9,367 nt of DNA from Spirochaetaceae bacterium. Lineage in GTDB: Bacteria > Spirochaetota > Spirochaetia > UBA9216. Positions 1-5,961 of this stretch are shown one piece after another. Location of the stretch: NCBI GenBank assembly GCA_028527945.1, contig JAQQAK010000222.1, positions 1 to 9,367 on the forward strand, given 5' to 3'. The position numbers and the translations under genes are program-made. The notes below the pieces were generated by a model. That model worked only from the letters and a program-made list of their open reading frames with translations. It searched no databases and was not told the origin of the DNA. Each line of letters begins with the position of its first letter. The stretch's first letter is position 1.

Positions 1-74
1 TGGAAGAAATGGCAAAAGCTCAAGGCTTTGACACAAGCGCTCTATATAAGGTTCCACAAAAAGAAAGAAAATAG
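1..74 (+). CDS. C-terminal end of an unidentified protein (partial)
   Basis: The reading frame starting at base 3 is open from the left edge and gives 23 residues ending ...TSALYKVPQKERK before a TAG stop at 72-74. The other two plus frames read less like protein: one stops after about ten codons and the other gives a Lys/Trp-rich string. The tail is hydrophilic and lysine-rich, as expected for a C-terminus. No family can be named from so little sequence. It lies upstream of the phosphatase gene on the same strand, 125 bp away with a hairpin between, so co-transcription is possible but not shown. Confidence 0.5.
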   Translation, partial: EEMAKAQGFDTSALYKVPQKERK

Positions 75-114
75 CATAAAAATACAACCTACTTACAGGC
101 TGTAAGATACAGAT

Positions 115-151
115 AATTACCCCTTAAGAGTCCTTATCTTAAGGGATAATT
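115..151 (+). terminator. Hairpin between the partial gene and the phosphatase gene; possible weak terminator
   Basis: Two 14-base arms (115-128 and 138-151) pair at 13 of 14 positions around a 9-base loop; the core is CCCTTAAG/CTTAAGGG and the single mismatch is C120 against A146. The hairpin starts 40 bases after the partial gene's stop. The 3' flank (TTACTATCTT) is T-rich but not a clean U-tract, so termination may be weak or partial. The nearly symmetric arms would also fold on the other strand. Confidence 0.4.
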
Positions 152-186
152 TACTATCTTCCTGCAATTTGGTACTCTACTCCGAC

Positions 187-193
187 AGGAGAG
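187..193 (+). promoter_or_regulatory. Ribosome binding site fixing the TTG start of the phosphatase gene
   Basis: AGGAGAG sits 6 bases before TTG at 200. This good Shine-Dalgarno match and its spacing support the TTG start. The next in-frame ATG lies well inside the protein, in the segment GKLYTSPMPY that opens the conserved fold, so starting there would remove expected sequence. Confidence 0.7.
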
Positions 194-199
194 ACAACC

Positions 200-724
200 T
201 TGAGCAAACTGATAAAAAACATTATAGCTAAACGAACCGCAGATCATACACACAATATCCCTCTACAAACCACAGGAAAGCTTTACACTTCACCAATGCC
301 TTATTCATGCTATGATACAGGTCATAGAGTTATAAAAAACTATCTTGATAAAAACATAGATATGGTCTTTTCTCTTGTTACAGATAAAGAAGTAAAAGAA
401 AAAAGCAGGCATGATCTTTTTAAGCAATATAAAAAAAATAAGATTCAATATACCAGATATGTCATAAAAGATTTTCAGGCTCCTACAATAGACTTTTGCA
501 ACGAAGTCTCTAAAGATGCTGAGAAAAGACTTACAAGAGGAGAAAATATTGCTATTCATTGCTACCTGGGAATAGGAAGAACAGCTCTGGTTGTATGTTG
601 CATTTTGATAAGGGTTTCAAAAATGTCTGCTGATGAAGCGGTCAGTTATGTTAAAGAAACCCTAAAAGCAAACCTGACGACAGAACAGGTTTATATCATT
701 CATGAATATGAAAAACAAATATAA
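200..724 (+). CDS. Dual-specificity / tyrosine-type protein phosphatase
   Basis: This 174-residue protein carries the cysteine-phosphatase signature HCYLGIGRT at residues 120-128: nucleophile Cys121, phosphate-binding loop through Arg127, and Thr128 after it. The catalytic Cys forms a phosphocysteine intermediate. Asp91 in KDFQAPT, 30 residues upstream, is the likely general acid. The N-terminal GKLYTSPMPY resembles the start of the compact DSP fold, and the length suits a single-domain DSP. There is no signal peptide or membrane segment, so it should be cytoplasmic. Its substrate (phosphoprotein, lipid or inositol phosphate) cannot be deduced; bacterial members are poorly characterised. It starts with TTG behind a good ribosome binding site and is convergent with the TRAP operon, whose terminator abuts its stop codon. 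It appears more A-rich than the other genes here, but I did not compute composition. Confidence 0.85.
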   Translation: MSKLIKNIIAKRTADHTHNIPLQTTGKLYTSPMPYSCYDTGHRVIKNYLDKNIDMVFSLVTDKEVKEKSRHDLFKQYKKNKIQYTRYVIKDFQAPTIDFCNEVSKDAEKRLTRGENIAIHCYLGIGRTALVVCCILIRVSKMSADEAVSYVKETLKANLTTEQVYIIHEYEKQI

Positions 725-756
725 AAAAGCGGCAAAGAAACGCATCTCTCTACCGC
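723..756 (-). terminator. Intrinsic terminator of the flavoenzyme-TRAP operon
   Basis: Read on the minus strand, bases 756-745 pair with 740-729 to give a 12-bp stem closed by a TGCG tetraloop and followed at once by six T residues (728-723). Three of the pairs are G-U wobbles in this orientation and become A-C mismatches on the plus strand, and no T-tract follows on the plus strand. The signal therefore belongs to the minus-strand operon, 25 bases after the dctM stop. Its T-tract overlaps the last two bases of the phosphatase stop codon. Confidence 0.85.
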
Positions 757-780
757 ACAAACTACAAACCTTTTAAAATA

Positions 781-2076
781 TCACCCACCTATTAAAAGAA
801 GTGACAATTGAGGAATAAAAATAAGTAGCGCAAGATGCAAAAAGTCTGTCAGGACAAAAGGAGCAATTCCCTTAAAAACTGTACTTGTAGGAATATCCAT
901 AGCACCACTGAATGTAAATACATCCATTCCCAAAGGAGGTGTGATAAGACCGATTTCCATGAGCCTAACAACAATTACTCCAAACCAAACAGGATTTATA
1001 CCCAAGGCTGTTACTGTAGGCATAATGATTGGGATTGTTAATATTATTGCACCAAAGATATCCATAAAACATCCAAGGAAAAGATAAAACAAAACTATTA
1101 CAATCATGAATTGTGTTTTGCCAAGCCCCAACGCTGCTATGGTATCACTAATAAGAAAAGGAACATTACTTACAGTGATAAATCTCTGAAATATATAAGC
1201 CCCAGCCATAAGAGCTATCATCATGGCTGTTGTCATAGTTGTCTCAAGCATAGTACTCTTAAACTGAGGCCATTTAAGGCGTCTTGCAACTAGAGCAATA
1301 ACAATAGCGGCAAAAGCCCCTCCGGCTCCGGCTTCTGTAGGAGTAAAAACACCAAGGTATATTCCACCTATAGCAATAATAAAAATGAGTAAAACAGGAC
1401 CACTTAGTTTCAAAGAAGAAACCTTTTCTCGCATTGTATATTTCTGAGTAGTAGCTGGACCCCAATCCGGTTTTATTCTCGTAACTATTGTTATGGTAAG
1501 TATATAAAAAATTGCCTGAAGAAGTCCCGGAATAAAACCCGCAAGAAAAAGTTTTCCAATAGATACCTGTGTTATAAGTCCATAAAGTATAAACGCTATA
1601 CTTGGTGGAATCATAATACCAATAGTCCCTCCAGCAGTACAAACCCCGGCAGCAAGCTTTTCATCATAGTTGTACCGCTTCATCTGCGGCATTGCAATCT
1701 TTCCCATAGTGATTGAAGTTGCAGAAGTATGACCACAAACAGCGGCAAACGCAGCACAAGCAAGAACTGTAGCAGAAGCCAGACCGCCCTTAACAGCACC
1801 TATCCATTTCGATGCGGTTTCAAAAAGATCTTTACCTAAATTGGTATTAGAAATGACCGCACCCATTAAGACAAATAAAGGTATTGTTGCCAGTGTAAGA
1901 TCTGATATCTGACTATAAGGCTCTGTTCCAACCATTACAGCGGCTTTATTCCAGCCTTCAAGTATATAATATCCAACAAGTCCAACAGCAGCCATTCCAA
2001 AGCCTATCCAAACCCGCATAAACAGGAGAACAAGAAGAACGACAATCCCAAGTATTCCAATTAATTCAGCACTCAT
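781..2076 (-). CDS. dctM: TRAP transporter large permease subunit DctM
   Basis: The 431-residue, very hydrophobic protein is the ion-coupled membrane subunit of a tripartite ATP-independent periplasmic transporter; about 430 residues and roughly 12 membrane segments are normal for DctM. Family landmarks visible are GTIGIMIPPS (150-159) followed by GLITQVSIGKLFLAGFIPG (166-184), FTPTEAGAGGAFAA (244-257), and GLITPPLGMDVF (376-387) near the C-terminus. It forms the inner-membrane complex with DctQ and takes substrate from DctP, driven usually by a sodium gradient. The ATG overlaps the end of dctQ by 11 bases, with GGAG 9 bases upstream inside dctQ, so the two are probably translationally coupled. 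It is the last gene of the operon. Substrate cannot be read from this subunit. Confidence 0.95.
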   Translation of the reverse strand: MSAELIGILGIVVLLVLLFMRVWIGFGMAAVGLVGYYILEGWNKAAVMVGTEPYSQISDLTLATIPLFVLMGAVISNTNLGKDLFETASKWIGAVKGGLASATVLACAAFAAVCGHTSATSITMGKIAMPQMKRYNYDEKLAAGVCTAGGTIGIMIPPSIAFILYGLITQVSIGKLFLAGFIPGLLQAIFYILTITIVTRIKPDWGPATTQKYTMREKVSSLKLSGPVLLIFIIAIGGIYLGVFTPTEAGAGGAFAAIVIALVARRLKWPQFKSTMLETTMTTAMMIALMAGAYIFQRFITVSNVPFLISDTIAALGLGKTQFMIVIVLFYLFLGCFMDIFGAIILTIPIIMPTVTALGINPVWFGVIVVRLMEIGLITPPLGMDVFTFSGAMDIPTSTVFKGIAPFVLTDFLHLALLIFIPQLSLLLIGG

Positions 2077-2563
2077 TTTTTTTCTCCAGAATATCTTTGT
2101 TTAGTATTTTATATACAAGAAGAAATACTATCGTTATAGTCAAAATAAGATAGGAAATAGAAACAACAATGTAGAAAGGAAAATTAGGAATCCCTAAAAG
2201 CTGGGATTGTACATTCATCTTTTTAACCAGCAGAGCCTGTTTAAAACTCTCCTTAGAAATAATACCTCCTACAATCCCGACAATTATAAAATTAACTATA
2301 TCAAAAAACTTTTGCATCCCAGGAGAAAGCCGGTCTATAATAAGCCCGACTTTAATATGCTGATTATTTAACGCGCACCAGCCCATACCAAGAAACCCTG
2401 CAAAAATAATAAATCGTTGTGTTATTTCTGAGGCTCCGGTTATAGGCGCGTTAAAAAAGAACCTAAAAATAACATCAATTGTTGTCAACAACATAATAAA
2501 GACAAGAACTGTTCCTGCTATAATAGCGGGAATAGAAACAAACCATTTAAGTATTTTATTCAT
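2066..2563 (-). CDS. dctQ: TRAP transporter small permease subunit DctQ
   Basis: This is a 165-residue protein with four predicted membrane segments (about residues 8-28, 48-66, 85-105 and 128-151), the usual DctQ layout. Conserved family features are present: D30-V-I-F-R34 after the first helix, P40 and GASE (43-46), FLGMGW (57-62), and HIKV (69-72) before the second half. DctQ pairs with DctM in the membrane and helps the DctP-dependent transport cycle. The ATG at 2563 has GAGG six bases upstream. The gene follows dctP after 86 bases containing a hairpin, and its end overlaps the dctM start by 11 bases, placing it firmly inside the operon. Confidence 0.93.
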   Translation of the reverse strand: MNKILKWFVSIPAIIAGTVLVFIMLLTTIDVIFRFFFNAPITGASEITQRFIIFAGFLGMGWCALNNQHIKVGLIIDRLSPGMQKFFDIVNFIIVGIVGGIISKESFKQALLVKKMNVQSQLLGIPNFPFYIVVSISYLILTITIVFLLVYKILNKDILEKKNEC

Positions 2564-2595
2564 AAGCTACCTCTATAAGTTTTAGTAAAGAAGGC

Positions 2596-2637
2596 ATTCC
2601 CCTATACCCTGTATGAAAATCACACAAAAAGGGGAAT
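2596..2637 (-). repeat. Intercistronic hairpin between dctP and dctQ
   Basis: Arms at 2596-2603 and 2630-2637 (ATTCCCCT and its complement) pair perfectly over 8 bp. The 26-base loop contains a small inner hairpin, ATAC/GTAT at 2604-2607 and 2611-2614. No T-tract follows on the minus strand, so it is unlikely to be a full terminator. A hairpin here could protect the 3' end of a processed dctP message and so raise DctP over the permease; this role is inferred. Confidence 0.45.
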
Positions 2638-2649
2638 ACACATTTTAAA

Positions 2650-3705
2650 TTATTCAGCAGCTAAAGTTGTAATAGCATCATATATTTTCTGACCGGGAAG
2701 CCCGGCAGCCTCTGTTTTGCTTATCCAATTATCTATTGTTGGTTGAGCAGCCTTTTTCCAAAGTTCAATCTCTTCAGGTGTTAATTTGACGATTGTATGC
2801 CCACCGTCAGCTTCAAGTTTTGCTAATGCTTTTTCCTGTAATTCAATATCAAGTTTAACAGCTTCTTCATTAATCTTTCTGAAAACTTCAGTAATAATTT
2901 CCTGATCCTTTGGAGAGATTTTGCTCCAACTGTCTAAATTGACAAGATAAACAATACTTCCGTATCCAGCACCACCATCACCAAACATTGTATGATATTT
3001 TAAGAGCTCATCTGTCTTGAATTCCATTGGAACAACAAAATGAGTGAAATGTCCGTTAACAACATTTCTCTGCAATGATGTATACCAATCCTGAGGCCCC
3101 ATATTCATGGCAGAGGCGCCCATATCACTAAACATAAAAGCATTATTTCCCTCTGCAAGAATTTTCTCACCCTTCATCTCAGCAGGAGTACGGCAGATCT
3201 TATCTGTCATATGAAGATGGTATCCAAGCATTGGGTGAATTGCGAGAGCTCGGACATTATATTTTTCATTTTCAGCTTGTAACTCAGGGTAATCATCCAA
3301 CATTTTTGTCCAGACTTTTAAAGCCTGTTCAGTGTCTTTAAAACCAAGAAACGGAAGACTAAATACATCATTGAGCTGATGTACACCCGGAGTGCCGCCT
3401 ATCATGTAATAAGAAATATCAGCAACACCATTACAAATTCCCTGAAATGTTTCAGGATACTTAATAAGACTTGCGTTAAAGTAACTGGTAATTTTAACTC
3501 TTCCTTCTGTAAGAGTCTCAACTTCATCTAACATTCCCTTTGTCATGTCTGTTAGACCAATACCCGACGAATTAAAATCGTTATACTTTAGCACAATAGT
3601 CTTTTGCGCTCCGGAAGAACTACCCTCTTGCTGCCCTTCAGCAAACACAGACATACTTCCAGCTATCAAAAAGAACGCAGCAAGAAAAACACAGATTTTT
3701 TTCAT
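2650..3705 (-). CDS. dctP: TRAP transporter periplasmic substrate-binding protein DctP, atypical ligand site
   Basis: This 351-residue exported protein has a signal peptide (MKK, then a hydrophobic core to about residue 20) with probable signal peptidase I cleavage after VFA at residue 22; no lipobox Cys is present. The mature end EGQQEGSSSG resembles spirochaete binding proteins. The DctP fold shows in the opening beta strand (about 36-43), SLPFLGFKDTEQALK (116-130), and TPAEMKGEKI (173-182) followed by GPQDWYTSLQRNVVNGH (203-219). In most DctP proteins the MKG-x-K-x-R segment supplies an Arg that binds the substrate carboxylate (Arg147 in mature H. influenzae SiaP). Here that position is Leu183, so the ligand or its mode of binding is probably unusual. 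The ATG has AGGGGG eight bases upstream. It lies 46 bp after the flavoenzyme gene and precedes dctQM. Confidence 0.92.
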   Translation of the reverse strand: MKKICVFLAAFFLIAGSMSVFAEGQQEGSSSGAQKTIVLKYNDFNSSGIGLTDMTKGMLDEVETLTEGRVKITSYFNASLIKYPETFQGICNGVADISYYMIGGTPGVHQLNDVFSLPFLGFKDTEQALKVWTKMLDDYPELQAENEKYNVRALAIHPMLGYHLHMTDKICRTPAEMKGEKILAEGNNAFMFSDMGASAMNMGPQDWYTSLQRNVVNGHFTHFVVPMEFKTDELLKYHTMFGDGGAGYGSIVYLVNLDSWSKISPKDQEIITEVFRKINEEAVKLDIELQEKALAKLEADGGHTIVKLTPEEIELWKKAAQPTIDNWISKTEAAGLPGQKIYDAITTLAAE

Positions 3706-3719
3706 TAAATATACCCCCT

Positions 3720-3744
3720 AAAAAATGCCCCCTGTAACACAGGG
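3720..3744 (-). terminator. Possible attenuator hairpin between the flavoenzyme gene and dctP
   Basis: CCCTGT and ACAGGG pair perfectly (3739-3744 with 3730-3735) around a 3-base loop. On the minus strand six T residues follow after a 4-base gap (3725-3720), just before the dctP ribosome binding site at 3719-3714. The short stem and the gap make a strong terminator unlikely; partial read-through or RNA processing seems more plausible. Confidence 0.35.
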
Positions 3745-3751
3745 ATTTGAC

Positions 3752-5695
3752 CTAATATATATCTATGGCAGCATTGTAACCGCCATGGATTGCGTCCCCG
3801 ATCTTTGCTGGTTTTACACAATCTCCAATAACAACATAATCCTGTGTAAAACCTTCCAGTCCATCAACAACTTGAGAAAGTGATTTCATCCCCACTGAAA
3901 TAATAACTGTATCAGCAGACAACAAGGATGATTCTCCTTTTTCATTAACAATAGCTATACCGTCTTTAGTGATTGCCTCACACCGTGTATTTGTCATGAT
4001 TCCAACTGATTCAAGCGCATGATTAAGAGCATTTTTATGAGGAGGATTTGAATCTGCTGCGACTTCATTTAACATTTCCACAAGGCTGACTTTTTTTCCT
4101 TCACCTAAAAGATGAATTGATAATTCACAACCAATAAGTCCGCCACCAATTATGACAACAGACTCTCCAATATCATCTATTCTGCCATAGGCATCAGTGG
4201 CAAACATAACATTGGGCAAATCTATCCCCGGAATATCTGGAATAAAAGGCTTTGCTCCAACAGCTGCTATTAACACATCAGGATTAATCTCTTTTACAAG
4301 TTCAGGAGTAACTTCAGTGCCAAGAAAAACCTTTGAACCGCTTCTATTAAGCCTGTCTATAAGCTGATCATTAAAATATGCCAAATCCTTCTTAAATGGT
4401 TCCTTATAAGCAAACTTTAAAGCTCCGCCAAGGGTGTCTGTTTTTTCAAAAAGAAAAACCTCATGGCCACGTTCACTTGCCTTTATAGCAGCCTGCATTC
4501 CACCGGGGCCGCCACCTGCAATCATAACTTTTTTCAAAGAACCCACGGGAGGAATCATGAACTGAGCTTCATACTCTCTGCCTACATTTGGGTTTATAGC
4601 GCATTTCATAGAACCTTTTTCATATAACCAGCCGTGGCATTCACAGCACCTTAAACATCTTCGGATATCAGAAGCCTTCCCGGAGCGGGCCTTTCTTGGA
4701 AGATCAGGATCCGCTATCAAAGCCCTTCCTATTGTGATCATATCCGCACGACCTGAAGAAATAATATCTTCCATCATCTCAGGCTCAGCTATTCCACCAA
4801 CACAACCAACAGGAACTTTTACTGCCTTCTTGAGAGCTTCAGCCAAATAGACATTACATCCCCGCTCCTGAAACATACCCGGAGACATTATGTGCGCGCC
4901 ATCATCACTAAAAATACCGCCGGCAGAAACCTGGATATAATCAATTTTATCTTCAACCATTTTGGCGAAACTGGCAGCATCTTCTATTTGCCAACCGTTT
5001 TCACGATTTTCAGTACCATGCAGCCTCATCTCAAGAGGGAAGTTTTTTCCTACTCTCTCACGAACTCTATCTATAACCATAATAGGAAAACGCGCCCGGT
5101 TTTCCAGAGAACCGCCATATTTATCAGTCCTCTTATTATCAAATGGAGATAAAAACTGACTTAAAAGCCAACCATGAGCAGCATGAATCTGCACCATATC
5201 AAAACCGGCTCTTTTTAACGTTTCAGCAGCCTCCGCAAATTCATCTGCAACCACATTCATCATTGCTTCATCCATTTCTACAACCTGAACACCATCGTCC
5301 CTAATAAAACCGGTAGGCCCGACAGGATTTCTCCCATTGTTGAATGAGGGCTGACACAAAAAAGCGCCTCCTCCATGAGAAATTTCAATAGAAATTGCGG
5401 CATTATGTCGATGAACTGCTTCTGCGACATCAGCAAGAGATGAAAAGATTTCAGGATCACAGATACTAATCATATGCGGATGAGTTTTGCCGTTTTTAAT
5501 AGAGACGATTGCCTCTCCAAGAGTAATAAGTCCAGCCCCACCTCTGGCAACAGCTTCATAAAAAGCAATATTATCTTTGGAATAACCGCCTTTTGGATTA
5601 ATAACAGTAAAAGACATGGGTGCGAGTTGTATGCGATTCTTCAACCTTAAGGAGCCAATTTTGATAGATTTGAATAAATTGGGATAGTATTGCAA
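3752..5695 (-). CDS. NAD(P)H-dependent FMN/FAD/[4Fe-4S] oxidoreductase, Old Yellow Enzyme / 2,4-dienoyl-CoA reductase type
   Basis: The 647 residues match the length and three-part plan of the FadH/BaiCD/BaiH/trimethylamine dehydrogenase group. Residues 1-335 form the FMN TIM barrel (LFKSIKIGSLRLKNRIQLAP at the start, HAAHGWLLSQFLSP at 171-184, DKYGGSLENRARF at 191-203, GRALIADP at 323-330). An Fe-S ligand set follows, C347-x2-C350-x2-C353-x11-C365, with an extra Cys351. The FAD dinucleotide motif GGGPGG is at 394-399, the NAD(P) motif GGGLIG at 517-522, and a C-terminal FAD contact GDC at 624-626. Electrons would pass from NAD(P)H through FAD and the cluster to FMN and then an activated alkene. 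Trp176 replaces the usual Tyr proton donor, and the His motif of E. coli FadH is not evident, so classical dienoyl-CoA reductase is doubtful. The TTG start has an excellent ribosome binding site. It heads the TRAP operon, suggesting it acts on the imported compound. Confidence 0.9.
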   Translation of the reverse strand: MQYYPNLFKSIKIGSLRLKNRIQLAPMSFTVINPKGGYSKDNIAFYEAVARGGAGLITLGEAIVSIKNGKTHPHMISICDPEIFSSLADVAEAVHRHNAAISIEISHGGGAFLCQPSFNNGRNPVGPTGFIRDDGVQVVEMDEAMMNVVADEFAEAAETLKRAGFDMVQIHAAHGWLLSQFLSPFDNKRTDKYGGSLENRARFPIMVIDRVRERVGKNFPLEMRLHGTENRENGWQIEDAASFAKMVEDKIDYIQVSAGGIFSDDGAHIMSPGMFQERGCNVYLAEALKKAVKVPVGCVGGIAEPEMMEDIISSGRADMITIGRALIADPDLPRKARSGKASDIRRCLRCCECHGWLYEKGSMKCAINPNVGREYEAQFMIPPVGSLKKVMIAGGGPGGMQAAIKASERGHEVFLFEKTDTLGGALKFAYKEPFKKDLAYFNDQLIDRLNRSGSKVFLGTEVTPELVKEINPDVLIAAVGAKPFIPDIPGIDLPNVMFATDAYGRIDDIGESVVIIGGGLIGCELSIHLLGEGKKVSLVEMLNEVAADSNPPHKNALNHALESVGIMTNTRCEAITKDGIAIVNEKGESSLLSADTVIISVGMKSLSQVVDGLEGFTQDYVVIGDCVKPAKIGDAIHGGYNAAIDIY

Positions 5696-5701
5696 GTAAA
5701 A

Positions 5702-5709
5702 CCCTCCTT
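5702..5709 (-). promoter_or_regulatory. Ribosome binding site fixing the TTG start of the flavoenzyme gene
   Basis: On the minus strand AAGGAGGG lies 6 bases before TTG at 5695-5693. The protein begun there aligns with the usual N-terminus of this enzyme group (LF..I.IG...LKNR), whereas the first internal Met (residue 27) would cut into the barrel. Confidence 0.8.
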
Positions 5710-5730
5710 AAAAGTTTTTCAACATTTAAT

Positions 5731-5774
5731 ACTTTTTTATACACACAACAGACTTTTTTATAGTTTATAAAAAA
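5731..5774 (-). promoter_or_regulatory. Candidate operator/promoter region: 21-bp-spaced direct repeats plus an inverted copy
   Basis: ACTTTTTTATA (plus-strand reading) occurs exactly at 5731-5741 and 5752-5762, 21 bp apart, about two helical turns. A 9-base inverted copy, TATAAAAAA, is at 5766-5774 and forms a perfect AT-only inverted repeat with 5754-5762 across a GTT spacer. On the minus strand each copy starts with TATAAA, a possible -10 element; no convincing -35 hexamer lies upstream, as is common for activator-dependent promoters. The copy nearer the gene lies 36-46 bp upstream of the flavoenzyme start. Binding by a particular regulator is not shown. Confidence 0.4.
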
Positions 5775-5865
5775 CATTTTCTTTTTAAGGATTCTAACAT
5801 GGGATATTTACGGTGTGAAGAACAAACTTAATTGTCAGCTACTATCCTTTTGGTAAGTGTAATTT

Positions 5866-5895
5866 AAAAAAAAAGCAGAGCTTTTTAAGCCCTGC
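5866..5895 (-). terminator. Strong intrinsic terminator downstream of the GH3 gene
   Basis: On the minus strand GCAGGGCTT (5895-5887) pairs with AAGCTCTGC (5883-5875) over 9 bp, one of them a G-U wobble, around an AAA loop, followed at once by nine T residues (5874-5866). It lies 66 bases after the glucosidase stop. This separates the araC-GH3 unit from the flavoenzyme-TRAP operon and implies that the latter has its own promoter in 5696-5865. Confidence 0.9.
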
Positions 5896-5918
5896 CCATA
5901 TAATAATTAAATTTTATA

Positions 5919-5955
5919 AGGTTCGTTTAAAACTTAGGAAGTTTTGAACGAGCTT
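5919..5955 (+). repeat. Long imperfect inverted repeat beside the GH3 stop codon
   Basis: Arms 5919-5933 and 5941-5955 flank a 7-base loop (TTAGGAA). As plus-strand RNA all 15 positions pair, three as G-U wobbles. As minus-strand RNA those three become A-C mismatches, leaving 12 of 15. No T-tract follows on the plus strand. The right arm ends 6 bases from the GH3 stop codon. It may be a structured 3' UTR element of the GH3 message or part of an unannotated antisense RNA; neither is demonstrated. Confidence 0.4.
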
Positions 5956-5961
5956 CTAATA

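Noticed and set aside
305..559. An 84-codon open frame antisense to the phosphatase gene
   Set aside because: It is Phe/Ile/Lys-rich from A/T-rich antisense reading and overlaps the catalytic coding frame; no ribosome binding site was noted.
1274..1642. A 122-codon open frame on the minus strand inside dctM
   Set aside because: It is an offset frame of dctM, very rich in Tyr, Cys and Trp with no recognisable motif, as expected from out-of-frame reading of a membrane protein gene.
3640..3705. Lipoprotein signal on DctP because of the spirochaete-like GQQEGSSSG sequence
   Set aside because: There is no Cys at the end of the hydrophobic core; the only nearby Cys is residue 5 inside the signal peptide, so signal peptidase I processing is more likely.
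3752..5695. Naming the flavoenzyme fadH (2,4-dienoyl-CoA reductase) or a Bai enzyme
   Set aside because: The domain plan fits, but the barrel carries HAAHGW instead of the E. coli FadH active-site sequence, the cluster spacing differs, and no fatty acid or bile acid genes are nearby.
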